A DNA stretch of 27,500 nucleotides. Source: Cryptococcus deneoformans JEC21 (Eukaryota > Basidiomycota > Tremellomycetes > Tremellales > Cryptococcaceae). The position numbers and the translations under genes were made by a program. The notes under the pieces were generated by a model. It had not been told where the DNA came from, searched no databases, and saw nothing but the letters and a program-made list of their open reading frames with translations. Shown here piece by piece: positions 1 to 10,919 of the stretch (position 1 is its first letter; each line of letters starts with the position of its first letter). The stretch is from contig NC_006683.1 in NCBI RefSeq assembly GCF_000091045.1, positions 720,161-747,660 on the forward strand, read 5' to 3'.

Positions 1-1159
1 AACTCTTGGGTCGGTTACTGTCGATTGTCCCGAACTAGGGTCACTGGTTTCAAGCGCAAGAGGTTGGGTCTCCCTAGTGAGAAGTTGTCGAGTGATGTGC
101 CTAGGGCTCCCTGGAAGGCTATTCTGATCGGAGAGATCATCGGCCCCATCTGTTTGGCTATCCTCTTTGTGATCTGTTATCTCTTCGTCAAGAGTTTCGC
201 TGTGGACGGTCAAGTTCAGCCTGGTTTGGTCAGGATTGCGATCATCGCCCTTGGTCCTATTGTTTGGAACATGGCTCTTTTGATTACTCTGTTTTTGGTT
301 TCTGTCTTCCTCGGCCCTTGTGTAAGGTTTTTCTTTTATCATTTATCATGAACAATAGCTGATGATCGCCTCCAGTTGAACTCGTACACTCATCAGTTTG
401 GAGCCACAATGGCTGCCCTCGCTCATTTCGGTGCTGTCGCTGGTATGATTGTCTTCTTCGAGCTGCTTTGGTTCCTTGAGCTTTGGAACACTTCCCATGC
501 CGTCCTTGGTATCATCGCTGTTATCAGTGTGCAGAGGTGTATCTTCAAGTTCCTCATTGCTGTTTTCTTGTCGCGAGAGTTCAAGCACGACGAAACCAAC
601 AGGGCTTGGTGGACTGTACGTTTTTATCTACTTGCACAGGCTTGAGCATATACTGACGTTTATTTCCAGGGTGTTTGGTTCAACCGTGGTTTGGGTTCTC
701 ACGCACTTTCTCAGCCCGCCCGAGAGTTCGTTGTCAAGACAATCGAAATGGGCTTGTACTCTGCCGACTTTATTGTTTGCCATTGTAAGTGTATTGGTCG
801 TCATCTTTCGATGTCCGCATTGACCCACAACTTTAGTGCTCCTCGCCCTCCTTACCATTCCCATGTTCATCCCTTACTTTGACCGAGTTCACGCTACTAT
901 GCTTTTCTGGCTGGCGCCCAATCAGCAAATCAGGCCTCCTATTTACAGCTTCAGACAGAGGAGTCAACGACGAAAGATTGTTTTCAAGTGTAAGTCACTT
1001 CCGTCAAATGGATGTCTGGGCGCTAATGTACAGCGAATAGACGGTCTTCTGTACTTGATTATCCAAGCTATATTTATCGCTCTCATTGTCGTTCCCATCA
1101 TCTTCAAGGACGTCGCCGGCCTTACACCAAAGAGTGTGCCTTTCAACGGTGTCATCTAA
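1..1159 (+). CDS. FKS1: 1,3-beta-D-glucan synthase catalytic subunit, C-terminal part
   Basis: This is a plasma-membrane glycosyltransferase (GT48) that makes the 1,3-beta-glucan of the fungal cell wall from UDP-glucose; it is the echinocandin target. Only the last 315 residues are present. I splice exons at 1-321, 376-615, 670-784, 837-989 and 1041-1159, all with GT..AG introns of 51-54 nt and unbroken phase. Family hallmarks visible are RTRVTGFKRKRLG near the left edge, AWWTGVWFNRGLG, QPAREFVVKTIE, LFWLAPNQQIRPPIYS and a final hydrophobic segment (LLYLIIQAIFIALIVVPIIF) before a short tail and the stop. Several transmembrane helices lie between these. The 5' end, including the catalytic cytoplasmic domain, is outside the window. 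The family assignment is firm; the symbol assumes the single FKS gene usual in these yeasts. Confidence 0.95.
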
Positions 1160-1748
1160 GTACCCGAGTGCTACCTCTCAACAATCCTTTGATGATCCAT
1201 TTTCCCCAAGAATCTTTTTCCACGCGCATTTCATCGACACAACACCCCCGTCTTGCATTGAATGACTTACAACATACGCCACTCCAACGAACTCAGGATG
1301 TCTTTTGAGCAAATCGAGTTTGACGGATCTCGAATCAACGGACAATTTTTTTCCATATTATATTCGCTTTGAGTTAAAGCTATTCTTTTATTTTTGTCAT
1401 TATTTTTTTTTCTCTAGCTTTTCCATGTCTTGATGTGCAAATTGAATGTCGAGATTGAGCGTACATGGATTATACCCCTCCGTATCTTACTTAGATGTGG
1501 ATGAATGACGATAACGACAGCAGGCTAGGACCTAATGTTTGAGTTTGACTTTCTGTCTGGTGCAGATTCCTTATTGGTAGTACGGTACTCGTATTATGCA
1601 AAATGATGTGATGCACAATTACTGGTTCATCGAATTACATGTCACGTAAAGTTACATCTACGCTAATAAGCTACACAGAAACATGATACAACGTAATATG
1701 GTCGTCATCATCATAGTCGTTAAAATCGATTGGCGTTGGTGCAATCTT
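1160..1748. other. Convergent intergenic region (3' flanks)
   Basis: This gap separates the stop codons of the glucan synthase and the convergent unknown gene. It is AT-rich, with T-runs near 1346-1353 and 1402-1412 that would suit 3' UTR and poly(A) signals. I see no ORF, RNA gene or repeat in it. Confidence 0.6.
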
Positions 1749-3476
1749 TTACCCCTCATAAGCCTCGTGGTAAAGCGTCTCAATTAAAGTTTCCAGTACC
1801 ACCTTTCTGACTCGATCCTTGTCTGTGCTGACCTTGTGTGGGACCCCATCTGGATCCAAGCCGTACCAAGTCGAATAGAAGAGAATGATAATGTTGAGCA
1901 TCAGGATAGCCTCCGTAGTGGTCTTGGGTATGGGTCGCCTTGCCATGATTGCCGTTCGGACGCGTTCCATGCTTGTACGAATGTATTCACCTCGACCTTG
2001 CTCAGGTTGTTTGGTCTTGGGGTTGGAATTCTCGTTCGGGTTGAGGTTGTATTTGACGCTTCTGTTGGAATCGTCTTGTGAATCCTTGTCAGTGGTGGTG
2101 TTTATACTTGTGCTCGTGTTCGCAGTCGCACTTGAGCCGGGACCGTTCTTCACAACGTTCTTCACAAATATACACACCTCAAACGGCTTCTCGTACGGAT
2201 AAAGGTAATGCGGATCCCTTGCTTTTGTCCACTCGACGCATCCAAATCTGGTCGCAAAGGGAAAGACTGCAACATTCTCCGTCCGGGCCGGGAGTTTGAC
2301 AATGGCCTTATGCAGGCGGTCAGCCATCGATTGGAGCTCTTCTTCACGATGTTCGATGACGAGGGTGGCGGCGAGGATGAGATTGAATATGTCGGTTTGA
2401 TATCCAAGCTCATCTACGCCGTCGTGGGTGACATTGGAAGAGGGCAAGGTTGCCGGAAAAGGCGTGGAGGGGGTAGACGAAGCGAGTCGTTTCCAGCGCC
2501 TAGTCTTGACGCTCAACCGTTGGAGGAGATCGTGGTCCGCAGGAGTGATAAAAGAGTCATTGAGGGTCATGCCGTCGTAGCGGGTAGTGTTGTATTGCGG
2601 GGTGCCTCGTTGAAATGGGGGGATTGGGTTGCTGAGCGAAGGACGAAGGGGGAGATTGTCCAGTGTCGTCACCCGTCTTTGATCGGTGTATGTGGTTTCT
2701 GAATCCAGCATTTGCTCCTGAGAGTCACCCGGAGGATGATCACTATAAAGTTGCTCCTTTTCTTCCTCCTCGCCTGGCCTATTCCCTTCAACAATAGAGC
2801 CCCAATAAAGTTGGTCGAGACATGCATCCTCTAAAACAGTCTTGCCATCGTTTGAGCATGTTCCAGAAGGGGGACCTGATGCCAGCAGGCTATTGAACAG
2901 CCACCTATCAGTTATACCTCCTCTTTACAAGACATACTGCGTGAGAAATGTCACTTACCCTTCCACCGGCGATGAACCAGCATCACTCAACTCTTGATTC
3001 AAGTATACCTGACATCTTTGCGCCACCGCCCGCGCTGACGGAGGATTCTTTTTCTTACCAATCCACTCTACAAGTTTCTCGGCATCCCTATGAGTGAAGA
3101 TATCAATCTCCAACGGGTGACGGAGTGCGTGAGAGTCGACAGGCGAAGGATGAAACGACGTGTCCGTATCCGCCTCGGTCTCTCTGGCGCTGCCGTTCGA
3201 CGAAGGGTTCTTGGACAAGCAGAGAGGACTGATTGATGTGTTACTACGTATACCAGTCGGGGCTTGGTATGAGAAATTTTTGAGGAGCTCCGTTAGTTGA
3301 CGTTTTTGATCGAGGATGGAAGGAGAGTTGTCGTCTCGAGACGGGGTGGCGGCGTTCAGCCTGCGGGTTGTGTTGTCTGGGCGGGTGAGGAAGACGGCGG
3401 CCTGTGCGTCAGACGGTGGCTCGGAGGCCGGCTCAGGGGGTTGAGCGGGGGGCGGCGGGGAAGGCGGTGCGGCCAT
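1749..3476 (-). CDS. Hypothetical protein, 557 residues, two exons
   Basis: I do not recognise this protein. The model joins 3476-2959 and 2904-1749 across a 54-nt GTAAGT..TAG intron; phase is kept and the two ORFs fuse into one 557-residue frame. The N terminus is Pro/Ala-rich and looks disordered. A more ordered segment around residues 105-170 contains EIDIFTHRDAEKLVEWIGKK. A helical-looking region near 345-400 (ILAATLVIEHREEELQSMAD, then VAVFPFATRFGCVEW) is probably the core, followed by a Ser/Thr/Asn-rich linker near 430-460. A hydrophobic stretch near 505-525 (ILMLNIIILFYSTWYGLD) might be a membrane segment or a buried helix. The start is the first ATG of the long frame. It is transcribed in the same direction as APC2, with 263 bp between them. 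Confidence 0.75.
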
Positions 3477-3739
3477 GGCTGAGGAGCGGAGGGGCGGGGG
3501 AGGGAAGTGAGCAGGGAAGAATGCAGGATGGAAGTAACGAGCTGGTGGTGGAAAGTACGTAATATTTAAGCGGCGAAATCAAATAAACCGCGTGTCGATG
3601 CAAGTTGACCCACCGCGAGTGTGGCATCGACACTGGATGGACCAACACCTTCTCCAGCATATCCGGTCAAGCGACAAACATGGCAGATCGTTATACATGC
3701 ACAACAATGTTATCGTTATCAAAACATACCCTAGTAATG

Positions 3740-6048
3740 CTACTCTCCCTCAAATTCCTCTTCTGCAAACTCGAGCAACCTCCATCCCTTTGCCCCCTCA
3801 TCTTTCACCACTCCTCTCTCCGCCCACCATCCCAACGCCTTCCCCACCTCTCCTTTCCCCACTGCCAACTTGTTCACGAGCTGATCTACCGCCCATACAT
3901 CCTGCTTCTCAAACAATTCCATAATCGACGCTTGCAGAGGCGTAGCGTCGACTGTGACAGTCCGGTCGGAGAGGGTGACGGTCAGTGAGAGTGTACCAAG
4001 GTGGGGGACGAAGCGGAGGTGCTTGTCAGGTTTGAATATGTGGAATGAGGATTCGTATTCGGCGTGTATCCTAAGCGGGGCAGGGAGGCAGTTAGCAGTG
4101 AACCAAGTGTGGGGTGAAAGAGGACGCACTTTTGTAATTTCGACGGCAGTTTGAGGGATGACCGGGGCATATTTGGCCAAAATACTTTTGAGAGAACAAG
4201 AGGGTGTACGACAGACTAACAAAGATTTTAGTTTTCAGCCCAACCCCACAAAACACCACAAACTCACTTTTTTCTCCTCTTGGACATGACCATCAATTCT
4301 CTTTGAATCCGCCACGTCTTTCACCATCACATCACACCCCGCCAACGCACTTTCTCCAAATCTCAGTTTTAGCAATTCAATCGTCCTCACTTCATGCACC
4401 ACATCATAATCCTTTACTTGCAATAACCTCCCCGCGAGGTAATTCTGCAGTTCCTTCACAATCACTTCTTTTGTACCAAATATGCTGACCAGCGTGGAGA
4501 CGATATCACTCGTCTTGCCGGACCTGAACTCTGGCGCAGCATCCGCCGGCTCAGGTTCCCATTTCGGATCATTAAAATCCTCTGCTTCACTATCCCCTTC
4601 ACCAATTAACCCGCCCTCATTCTCATCTTGCAGTTCTTCCCCCTGGACGAGCGCTTCGACGATACATTTGATAGTATCTGGCCTTTTTCGGAGGTGTTCC
4701 CGGATAGGGAGGGCGACAGCGTGTAAGAGGACGCCGACGGGATCGAGAATACGGAGAGAACGGATGGTGGAGATGTAAATGTTTAGGATGACGTGGGTTT
4801 CGGCGCCGGGATGAAGGAGACGTTTAACATTCCTGTGGAAGGGGTTAATAAAGGGCCCGATGTTGATGGCGCGAGTACTCACGCAGCATTGAGCTTGTTG
4901 ACTAGTTCTAAACGTTGATCGACTTTGAATAAACACTCTTTGAGATCTTCAAGAGCAGCCATAGAATCGGGAAAATCAATGATAATGTCGAACAGCTCGT
5001 CCGTTCTATATGGTTAGTTCTTTGCTGTATCGTATAAAAACGTTTACCTTATATCAAAAAAGCATTTACACAGGAAATAGTCGAACCGTGAGAACATTGG
5101 CCGTAGTGCACCCTGTACAGCTTCGTTACCTGCAAAATAATCAGCAATCATCCCCGTTCACCCTCTCTTGGACTCACCTTCAAACATCCCTGATAACCAA
5201 TTCGCAACACCATCCCCAATCCTCTGCCTCGCCCTACCTAATCTTCTTTGCCCCCATCCTTTTCCCGCTTCCTCCCTCGCTATCCGTTCAATCTCCTCAT
5301 GCGCAACCTTGCTCAAACTTCCCGCATACCTTGGGAAAATCCCGAGCCTCGAGAGGTGCGGTGTAGGTGGAAGCACTTTTTGGTAGTTGATGCGTACGGA
5401 TTGGAGGTAATCGTGTTGCGGTGGGGGGTTAGTGAGGTATTCAGGGAGGGAAGCGAGGGAGGCGTGAAGGAAACGTAAGAGATGGTCGGGGAAGGAAGGG
5501 GGGAAGGATGAATGAAGAAGATGGTGGAATTTGCGGGTGAAAAGAGCGACGTATATGTTGCTTGCATCATCATAAGTTGACTGTAACGATACGTTAGGAC
5601 TCACTCTTGGAACGCCCGTAGAGGCAAACCCCATGATCTCTGCCATGTTGCCAAACGCTCAAAGAGGCCTGACATGGTATGCAGCACCAGCTTGTCATCG
5701 TCATCCTCTGCAGGCGTTTCCAACCGTTCTATAGCTGCCAGCACATCATACTCTACCAGTTCAAAATTATTCTCCACATCGTCCAAAAAATCGTCAAAGA
5801 TTGATTTCGACATGTCGTATTGCTTGACTATGGCGAACGCATGGCTGACCTCGGGAGATATTTCTGGAACCGATCGGTGAGCTACGGCATGCCGCGTTCC
5901 ACTTACGAGGTTTTGCGCTCCCGACTTGATGTAGATTCCTGGGATAGATATACTTTCGGACTTGTTCCACGGCGGGTGCGATACGTCCTTGTTCCAGGTG
6001 GGGAAGGTTGATGTCCCACTCGAGAAGAGCAGCTTGGAGAGCAGCCAT
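3740..6048 (-). CDS. APC2: Anaphase-promoting complex subunit 2 (cullin-like)
   Basis: APC2 is the cullin scaffold that pairs with the RING subunit APC11 in the APC/C ubiquitin ligase, which drives anaphase and mitotic exit. Exons on the minus strand: 6048-5907, 5863-5605, 5560-5178, 5129-5048, 5005-4883, 4832-4268, 4215-4130, 4070-3740, giving 656 residues in phase. Diagnostic stretches are TDELFDIIIDFPDS followed by ALEDLK, then RLLHPGAETHVILNIYIST, RSLRILDP and IREHLRKRPDTIK. The cullin C-terminal part shows FKPDKHLRFVPHLGT and the winged-helix end shows ATPLQASIMELFEKQ and WWAERGVV. Introns are 43-59 nt. Intron 2 (5604-5561) must end at AAG: the nearby CAG would leave a 24-nt intron and the wrong frame. 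At 656 residues it is shorter than human APC2 (about 820), mainly at the N terminus, so an extra 5' exon is possible. Confidence 0.92.
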
Positions 6049-6447
6049 CCTTGTTGGTCTGTACTCTTCACTCCAGGATATGTCGACGAACCGTTGACTT
6101 TATATGAGCGCAGTGGTGTATAGGCAGTGAAGAAGCACCCCTAGTGCAAATCCCGTCTTCTGTCGGTGCGCACAACATTTGTTTTGATCGTAACTAATAA
6201 CTAACGCGGGCCCGCTTCGGACATCACCGCTATCATATATTTACGTAATTGGGCCAGCCCCAGCCTTTACTTAGGCCGGGATGTCCGACCGGCCCGAGCC
6301 GAGATGATGACGACTACTTCCTGTCGAGATGGTCTGAACCGTCGTTATCCGTAAACTAATGGTAATGTTATATATTCTAAATTCTGTAGATTGTATCTTT
6401 CTTTCCCACGGATATCGAAGCAATCGATCAATTAATAACCAACAGGA
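6049..6447. promoter_or_regulatory. Divergent promoter, APC2 / dehydrogenase
   Basis: This 399-bp region separates two divergently transcribed genes and must hold both promoters. It contains the 10-bp palindrome GCGGGCCCGC at 6206-6215 and an inverted repeat, CGGACATC at 6218-6225 against GATGTCCG at 6280-6287, both embedded in GC-rich sequence unlike the surrounding AT-rich DNA. A TATA-like TATATTTA lies around 6235. Function is inferred from position only. Confidence 0.5.
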
Positions 6448-8284
6448 ATGTCTCTCAAACTCCAAGATATCTTTGACGTCAAGGGCAAGGTAAGCTCAGA
6501 CTCCCTAGATGTCTAGTCGCGGATGTTGTTGACTTGTCAAAGGTCGTCCTTGTCACCGGCGGTGGCACAGGTCTCGGCAAAGGTATAACACCCTCCACAA
6601 CACGCTCTCGGCATAGGGCGCTGATGATTGACTGATAGCTATCTCCTCGGGTTTCGTCCAAAATGGCGCCAAGGTGTACATCACAGGCCGTCGTCAACAG
6701 GTACTTGAAGAAGCTGCCAAGGAAATTGGCGGGGATATCATCCCTATTCAAGGGGATGTTTCTACCAAGGAAGGATGTAAGGCTATTGCGGATGCTTTAT
6801 CTGCCAAGGAGTCCAAGGTGGATATCATTAGTGCTAGATGAGAGGATGTGACGGCTGACTATTTGTGTAGCTCGATGCCCTCATCAACTGTGCCGGTGTG
6901 ATGCGAGCTTATAAAACGACTATCAAGGATCACAATAACCGTGAGTAGAGCTCTTAATCCTGTTTCCTCTTCCATGGCCATTTGTGTAGTGATGGATCAC
7001 TGATCCTATCTCAGCCGACGAAGTTGAGAAGCTCTTGTGGGAAGGCCACGACGAGTAGGTCCCCTTTTGCTGTATTAGTATAATCACCAGCTAAGGCCAT
7101 TTGCCCTAGTGATGACTTCAGCTATTCCAACGCCAGTAAGGACACTTTTCCAACGCATTCAACCTTGCTGCATTGAGTTAACGCCTGTATAATTGCCATG
7201 GCTTCTACTCGATAGTCAACATCAATGGTAAGCACGACAAAACCCCAACTCATCTGCTTGCACAGAGATACCTTGCTGACCCAACATTATTGCTTCAAGG
7301 CCCTTACTTTATGACCTGCGCTTTGATCCCCCTTTTGCGAAAGTCTGACCTTCGCAGCGTCGTCATTATCGCCTCCATCGCCGGCTTGGCCAACCAGCGG
7401 TACGTGTCGAATATATTCCCTTCTCGGCAATAGTGAAGCTGATTCTGAACTGACCACCAGAGCGACGGGAAGTGTTTCTTACGGTGTCTCCAAGGTGAGT
7501 TGACTTTGAGGTCTCGTGAACTAGACCTTTTTGCTGACATCTGTCCTTTTAGGCTGCTGGTATGTCCTGCCCTTCCACCGATTAGACCATTCAAGTATTG
7601 ATAATACCTCAGCCATTCACCTCGGTAAACTCCTCGCCGGGCGTCTTCACCCGTACGTCCGTTCCTTCACACCCACTTTTCCTTTATCCGCTTTCCATTC
7701 TTTCGGTCGGTACTGATACTCTTTCCTACGTTCAGGTTGAAGATTCGAGTGAACACCATTTGTCCTGGTATCTTCCCTTCCGAGATGACGGGCAAGAACG
7801 ATGCTGGTCAAGGTCTTGAGTATGATATAGGAGAAATCCCTACCAAAGCTGCAAAGAGATCTACTGTCGGTACGTCCTATGCTCTATCTCCACCACCTCC
7901 TATCCTCGTCCATTCCAGTACACCTCCCTTGCAAGTTCCATGCCCTTGCTCCGGCTCTTCCTTCATGTCATGTACGAGAAGCCAGTAACTGACTTTTTCT
8001 TTTTTTTCCTTTGTTGCTTGGATGGATGTAGGTCGTCCCGGTTTGCCAGAGGAGATTGTCGGCCCTGTGCTTTTGCTTTCCAGTAAAGCGGGAGGATATT
8101 TTGACGGAGCGATGCTTACTGTGGACGGTGGAAGGTTGATGGTAAGTGGCCCCTTTTGTTTTGTCTTTTCTCCCTCTTCTCTGCCTGTGGATAATCTAAG
8201 GTGTTTTCTATTATTGACGACGGTGGGTAATAGGGTGCCGGCATTCATGATGGTCTCCGATTGCCTGAGGATACGTATCTTTGA
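6448..8284 (+). CDS. Short-chain dehydrogenase/reductase (classical SDR)
   Basis: This is an NAD(P)-dependent oxidoreductase of the classical SDR family; the substrate cannot be told from sequence. Fourteen exons give 294 residues in phase: 6448-6489, 6543-6582, 6639-6817, 6871-6940, 7015-7054, 7110-7135, 7216-7227, 7300-7399, 7461-7494, 7553-7559, 7613-7652, 7736-7869, 8032-8141, 8234-8284. The cofactor loop TGGGTGLG is at residues 19-26, INCAG at about 92-96, and the catalytic Ser-Tyr-Lys at about S162, Y177 and K181 (YGVSK), followed by [10 protein letters not shown] and, near the end, GAMLTVDGG. Length and motifs match beta-ketoacyl reductase or gluconate-dehydrogenase-like SDRs. Exons 7 and 10 are only 12 and 7 nt, and introns 1 and 7 end at AAG. 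The gene is divergent from APC2. Confidence 0.9.
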
Positions 8285-9340
8285 GTTAAATGAACAGAGA
8301 AAAAATGAGACAGACGTTGAGATGGGTTGATCGTAACTCTTCAATTAAGGATGTATATTTGTTACCTTCTGAATGTTGACGGCAAAGAGAGTGCCTTTGA
8401 CTCATTACACCCTTCCAAGCCATACTCTAGTTGGCGGCATAAGCTTGTTGTAGATCAGTTCGTTTGAAATAGAAAACTCCATGTACGATGGCCAAATATG
8501 CGGCGCATTTTCCCTTCTTACTAAGCGCAATAATGCGAGAAATTCGGGCGTATCGCCTACATATTCCACGAATTTCGTGTTGCTTGTATATCCTACATCG
8601 AGAGGATGCTTGAGAGCGGAGGGACGACCGGCAGCCTTCTGAAATTTGGCCTACGAAATCTGTTTGAGAAGGCGGTTTTGCTCTGGTGACTGGGGCCGTA
8701 GTTCAAGCTAAGCAAGATAAAACTGCATATGTGGAATACGTGATCTCTTTCGTCCCTTGTCTCCTCAGTAAGAAGGAGAATCAACGGACAGCAGAGCAAA
8801 GCCTCGTTTGTTGACTAGTCTTTGGCTCGACTTCACCACAGTTTGGTTCGTCATAGCAAGAGGATTGAGCTGTAACGTAGCTCGGCATGCATTCGCCTAA
8901 TCTTATCATTCTTTAGCATCTGCGACTGAGGGGGGGGTGCACGTGGGGGTTTTATGTGCACTAAGAATGATGCATCAGCGTTTATCGCTCAGCAAACATG
9001 GATGATTCGCACATGTTCCGGCAAACTCTACCATCTTCTGTCCACGAAGCCCAGTTTCTGAGCATTCGAGCATATTCTTTGAAAACTTACAATAGAACTG
9101 CGTGCAGTGTGCATTCACAATAATCAAGTTGCTTGATAACTATTCTCGTCCTTCAAAAAGGTCCCGGTGCCTGCTGATTAATTCCTGACGTTTATCTGGG
9201 AAATCACTTTCCTAATCAGGTAGTAACTCCGCGGCGGGCCCCCACCCTTGCCGAATTCTTCGAATGTAAGCGGCGTCGCATTACACGACATGCCTCAGCA
9301 CCTGGGAAGACTTGCTCAGCACGACACTCCTATCAAAAGG
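8285..9340. other. Intergenic region, 3' flank of SDR and upstream of pirin gene
   Basis: No coding frame here has a convincing start, splice pattern or family motif. It holds the SDR 3' flank and the distal promoter of the pirin-like gene. Visible elements are a G8 run followed by a CACGTG core at 8931-8949 and an inverted CTGATTA/TAATCAG pair about 40 bp apart around 9170-9220. Confidence 0.5.
8939..8948. promoter_or_regulatory. CACGTG E-box core
   Basis: GCACGTGGGG follows a run of eight G. CACGTG cores, especially CACGTGGG, are bound by fungal bHLH factors of the Pho4/Cbf1 type. It lies about 400 bp upstream of the pirin-gene TATA box. A 6-bp core can arise by chance, so the role is uncertain. 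Confidence 0.3.
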
Positions 9341-9348
9341 TATAAAAG
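9341..9348 (+). promoter_or_regulatory. TATA box of the pirin-like gene
   Basis: TATAAAAG stands 208 bp upstream of the assigned start codon. No ATG occurs between this element and the ATG at 9549, so a transcript starting 25-60 bp downstream of it would have that ATG as its first. This supports the chosen start. Confidence 0.6.
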
Positions 9349-9548
9349 GGGTCGTCGGGCTCTTTCTAACTCTTTACATCTTCAATATTCTGTCAAGGAC
9401 TCAACTTCGAGCATTGTTGCTCACTGTCACAGTCGCCATCATAGCGGAGCTCTATCGAACTCAGCTGCCAACACTTGCTCGCAGTCTTATCAAGCCTACA
9501 CTTTTAACTTCAGCTCGCTATCAGAGCACCAGAGCAACTGCTAACGAC

Positions 9549-10533
9549 ATGCAACTCCAATTTCGAGCTTCCCAAACTCGTGGTGGTGCAGATCACGGAT
9601 GGCTCAAGGTAAGTAATACTCATTGTAGCAAGTGTTAGACATCTGTTAATTTTGATAGACCTTCCACACGTTCTCTTTCGCCAGCTACTATGACGAAGAC
9701 TTCGAGAGCTTCGGTTCCCTCCGGGTTATTAATGAGGATCGTGTCGCCGTAAGTATCTCCCTCTCCTTTGCACACCTTGGTGGACACTGACTTAATCGTC
9801 ATAGCCCAGCACCGGTTTCCCTCTTCACCCTCACCGAGAAGCTGAAATCTTTTCATACATTATTAGCGGCGAGCTTTCTCACAAGGACACTATGGGCAAC
9901 ATTGAGACCATGAAGCGAGGTGACATCCAAATGACTTCGGGTGGTACTGGCATTGCCCACTCCGAGTTCAATTCCCACTCTTCACTCCCAAACCACTTCC
10001 TCCAAATATGGGCTACACCCAATGAACGTGGTCTCAAGCCCGGCTATTACGCGAGACACTTTACCGATGAGCAGAAGAAGGACAAACTTTGCAAGATTGT
10101 TGCTCCTGTCGGCACTGAGGGTGTCATCGACAAGAGAGATGGTTTAGGTCCCACCCCCGTAAGTACTTGTTATCTTCCTGGAGCCTGCCATTGACATCGA
10201 TTTTTGTGCCAGATCCACTCTCCTTTCACCTTCTTCGCCTCCATTCTTTCCCCCGGCAAATCCCTCAACCACACTATCTTCGCTCCCTTATTGTCTGGCA
10301 AGGATGAGAAGCGAGTTTACGTTCAGCTCATCCAGACTTCTGGTTACAGCACCAAAAAGGCCGACACTACTGGCAAGAATGGTCCTGTTCTCAAGGTTAG
10401 CGGCGGCGGTGAGGAGGCCGTCCTTGGTGAAGGTGATGGTGTCTTCATCAAAGGCGGTAAAGTAGGGGAGAACATCCAGATTCAGAACTTTGGTTCTGAT
10501 GTCGCCGAGCTCGTTCTATTCGAGTTGGACTAA
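9549..10533 (+). CDS. Pirin-family bicupin (YhhW/quercetinase-like)
   Basis: Members are metal-binding double-cupin proteins; bacterial YhhW and human pirin show quercetin 2,3-dioxygenase activity in vitro, and pirin is also a nuclear cofactor. Four exons (9549-9608, 9659-9748, 9805-10158, 10213-10533) encode 274 residues with three GT..AG introns in phase 0. The N terminus shows the typical GGADHGWLKTFHTFSFASYY, then GFPLHPHREAE and SGGTGIAHSEFN. The expected metal ligands fall at H58, H60, H102 and E104, nearly the numbering of human pirin (H56, H58, H101, E103). The second cupin ends in DVAELVLFELD. The start is the first ATG after the TATA box. The frame stays open upstream of it without an ATG (see findings). 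The in vivo substrate is unknown. Confidence 0.92.
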
Positions 10534-10919
10534 ATGGTTTCAGTTCAGAGAAGTTTTCGCATAGTCTAGTCATTGGTCATGTTTATTAAGTTTACATACG
10601 TATCAGATTGAATGCATTTTGGTGATCGAGCTTTTTGCTGCGTTACTATCTCTCCATTTTGAGAGGCGATGACTACAATACGTGCCTCTCAGATGATTTA
10701 GCAATACTCGGCGACTATCATACGTCACTAACAAAATGGCACTTATAAAGGCAGCTCAGCTCCCTCTACAAGCCAAAGAGGGGATATCCTTTCTTCTTCT
10801 GTTTCGCCCCCTCCTGCTCGCCAACTACCTTTCTGCCCCTTTATCCATCTCACTCTGTTTCTTATTTATTGTTAGTCCTTATCGCAAAGCGTAAATGTAT
10901 ATATTTTGGCTAACAAAAG
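10534..10919. other. 3' flank of pirin-like gene
   Basis: No gene is seen. The stretch has the pirin 3' UTR and a CT-rich segment around 10760-10860. It may include the fully eroded 3' end of the neighbouring minus-strand pseudogene, but I cannot align it. Confidence 0.4.

Noticed and set aside
2208..2702. Plus-strand ORF of 164 codons
   Set aside because: Antisense to the second exon of the 557-residue gene, without a motif of its own.
9312..9548. Treating the TTG at 9312 as the pirin-gene start
   Set aside because: It lies upstream of the TATA box at 9341, so it would not be in the transcript. The first ATG after that box, 9549, gives the normal family N terminus. A later near-cognate start is kept only as a hypothesis.
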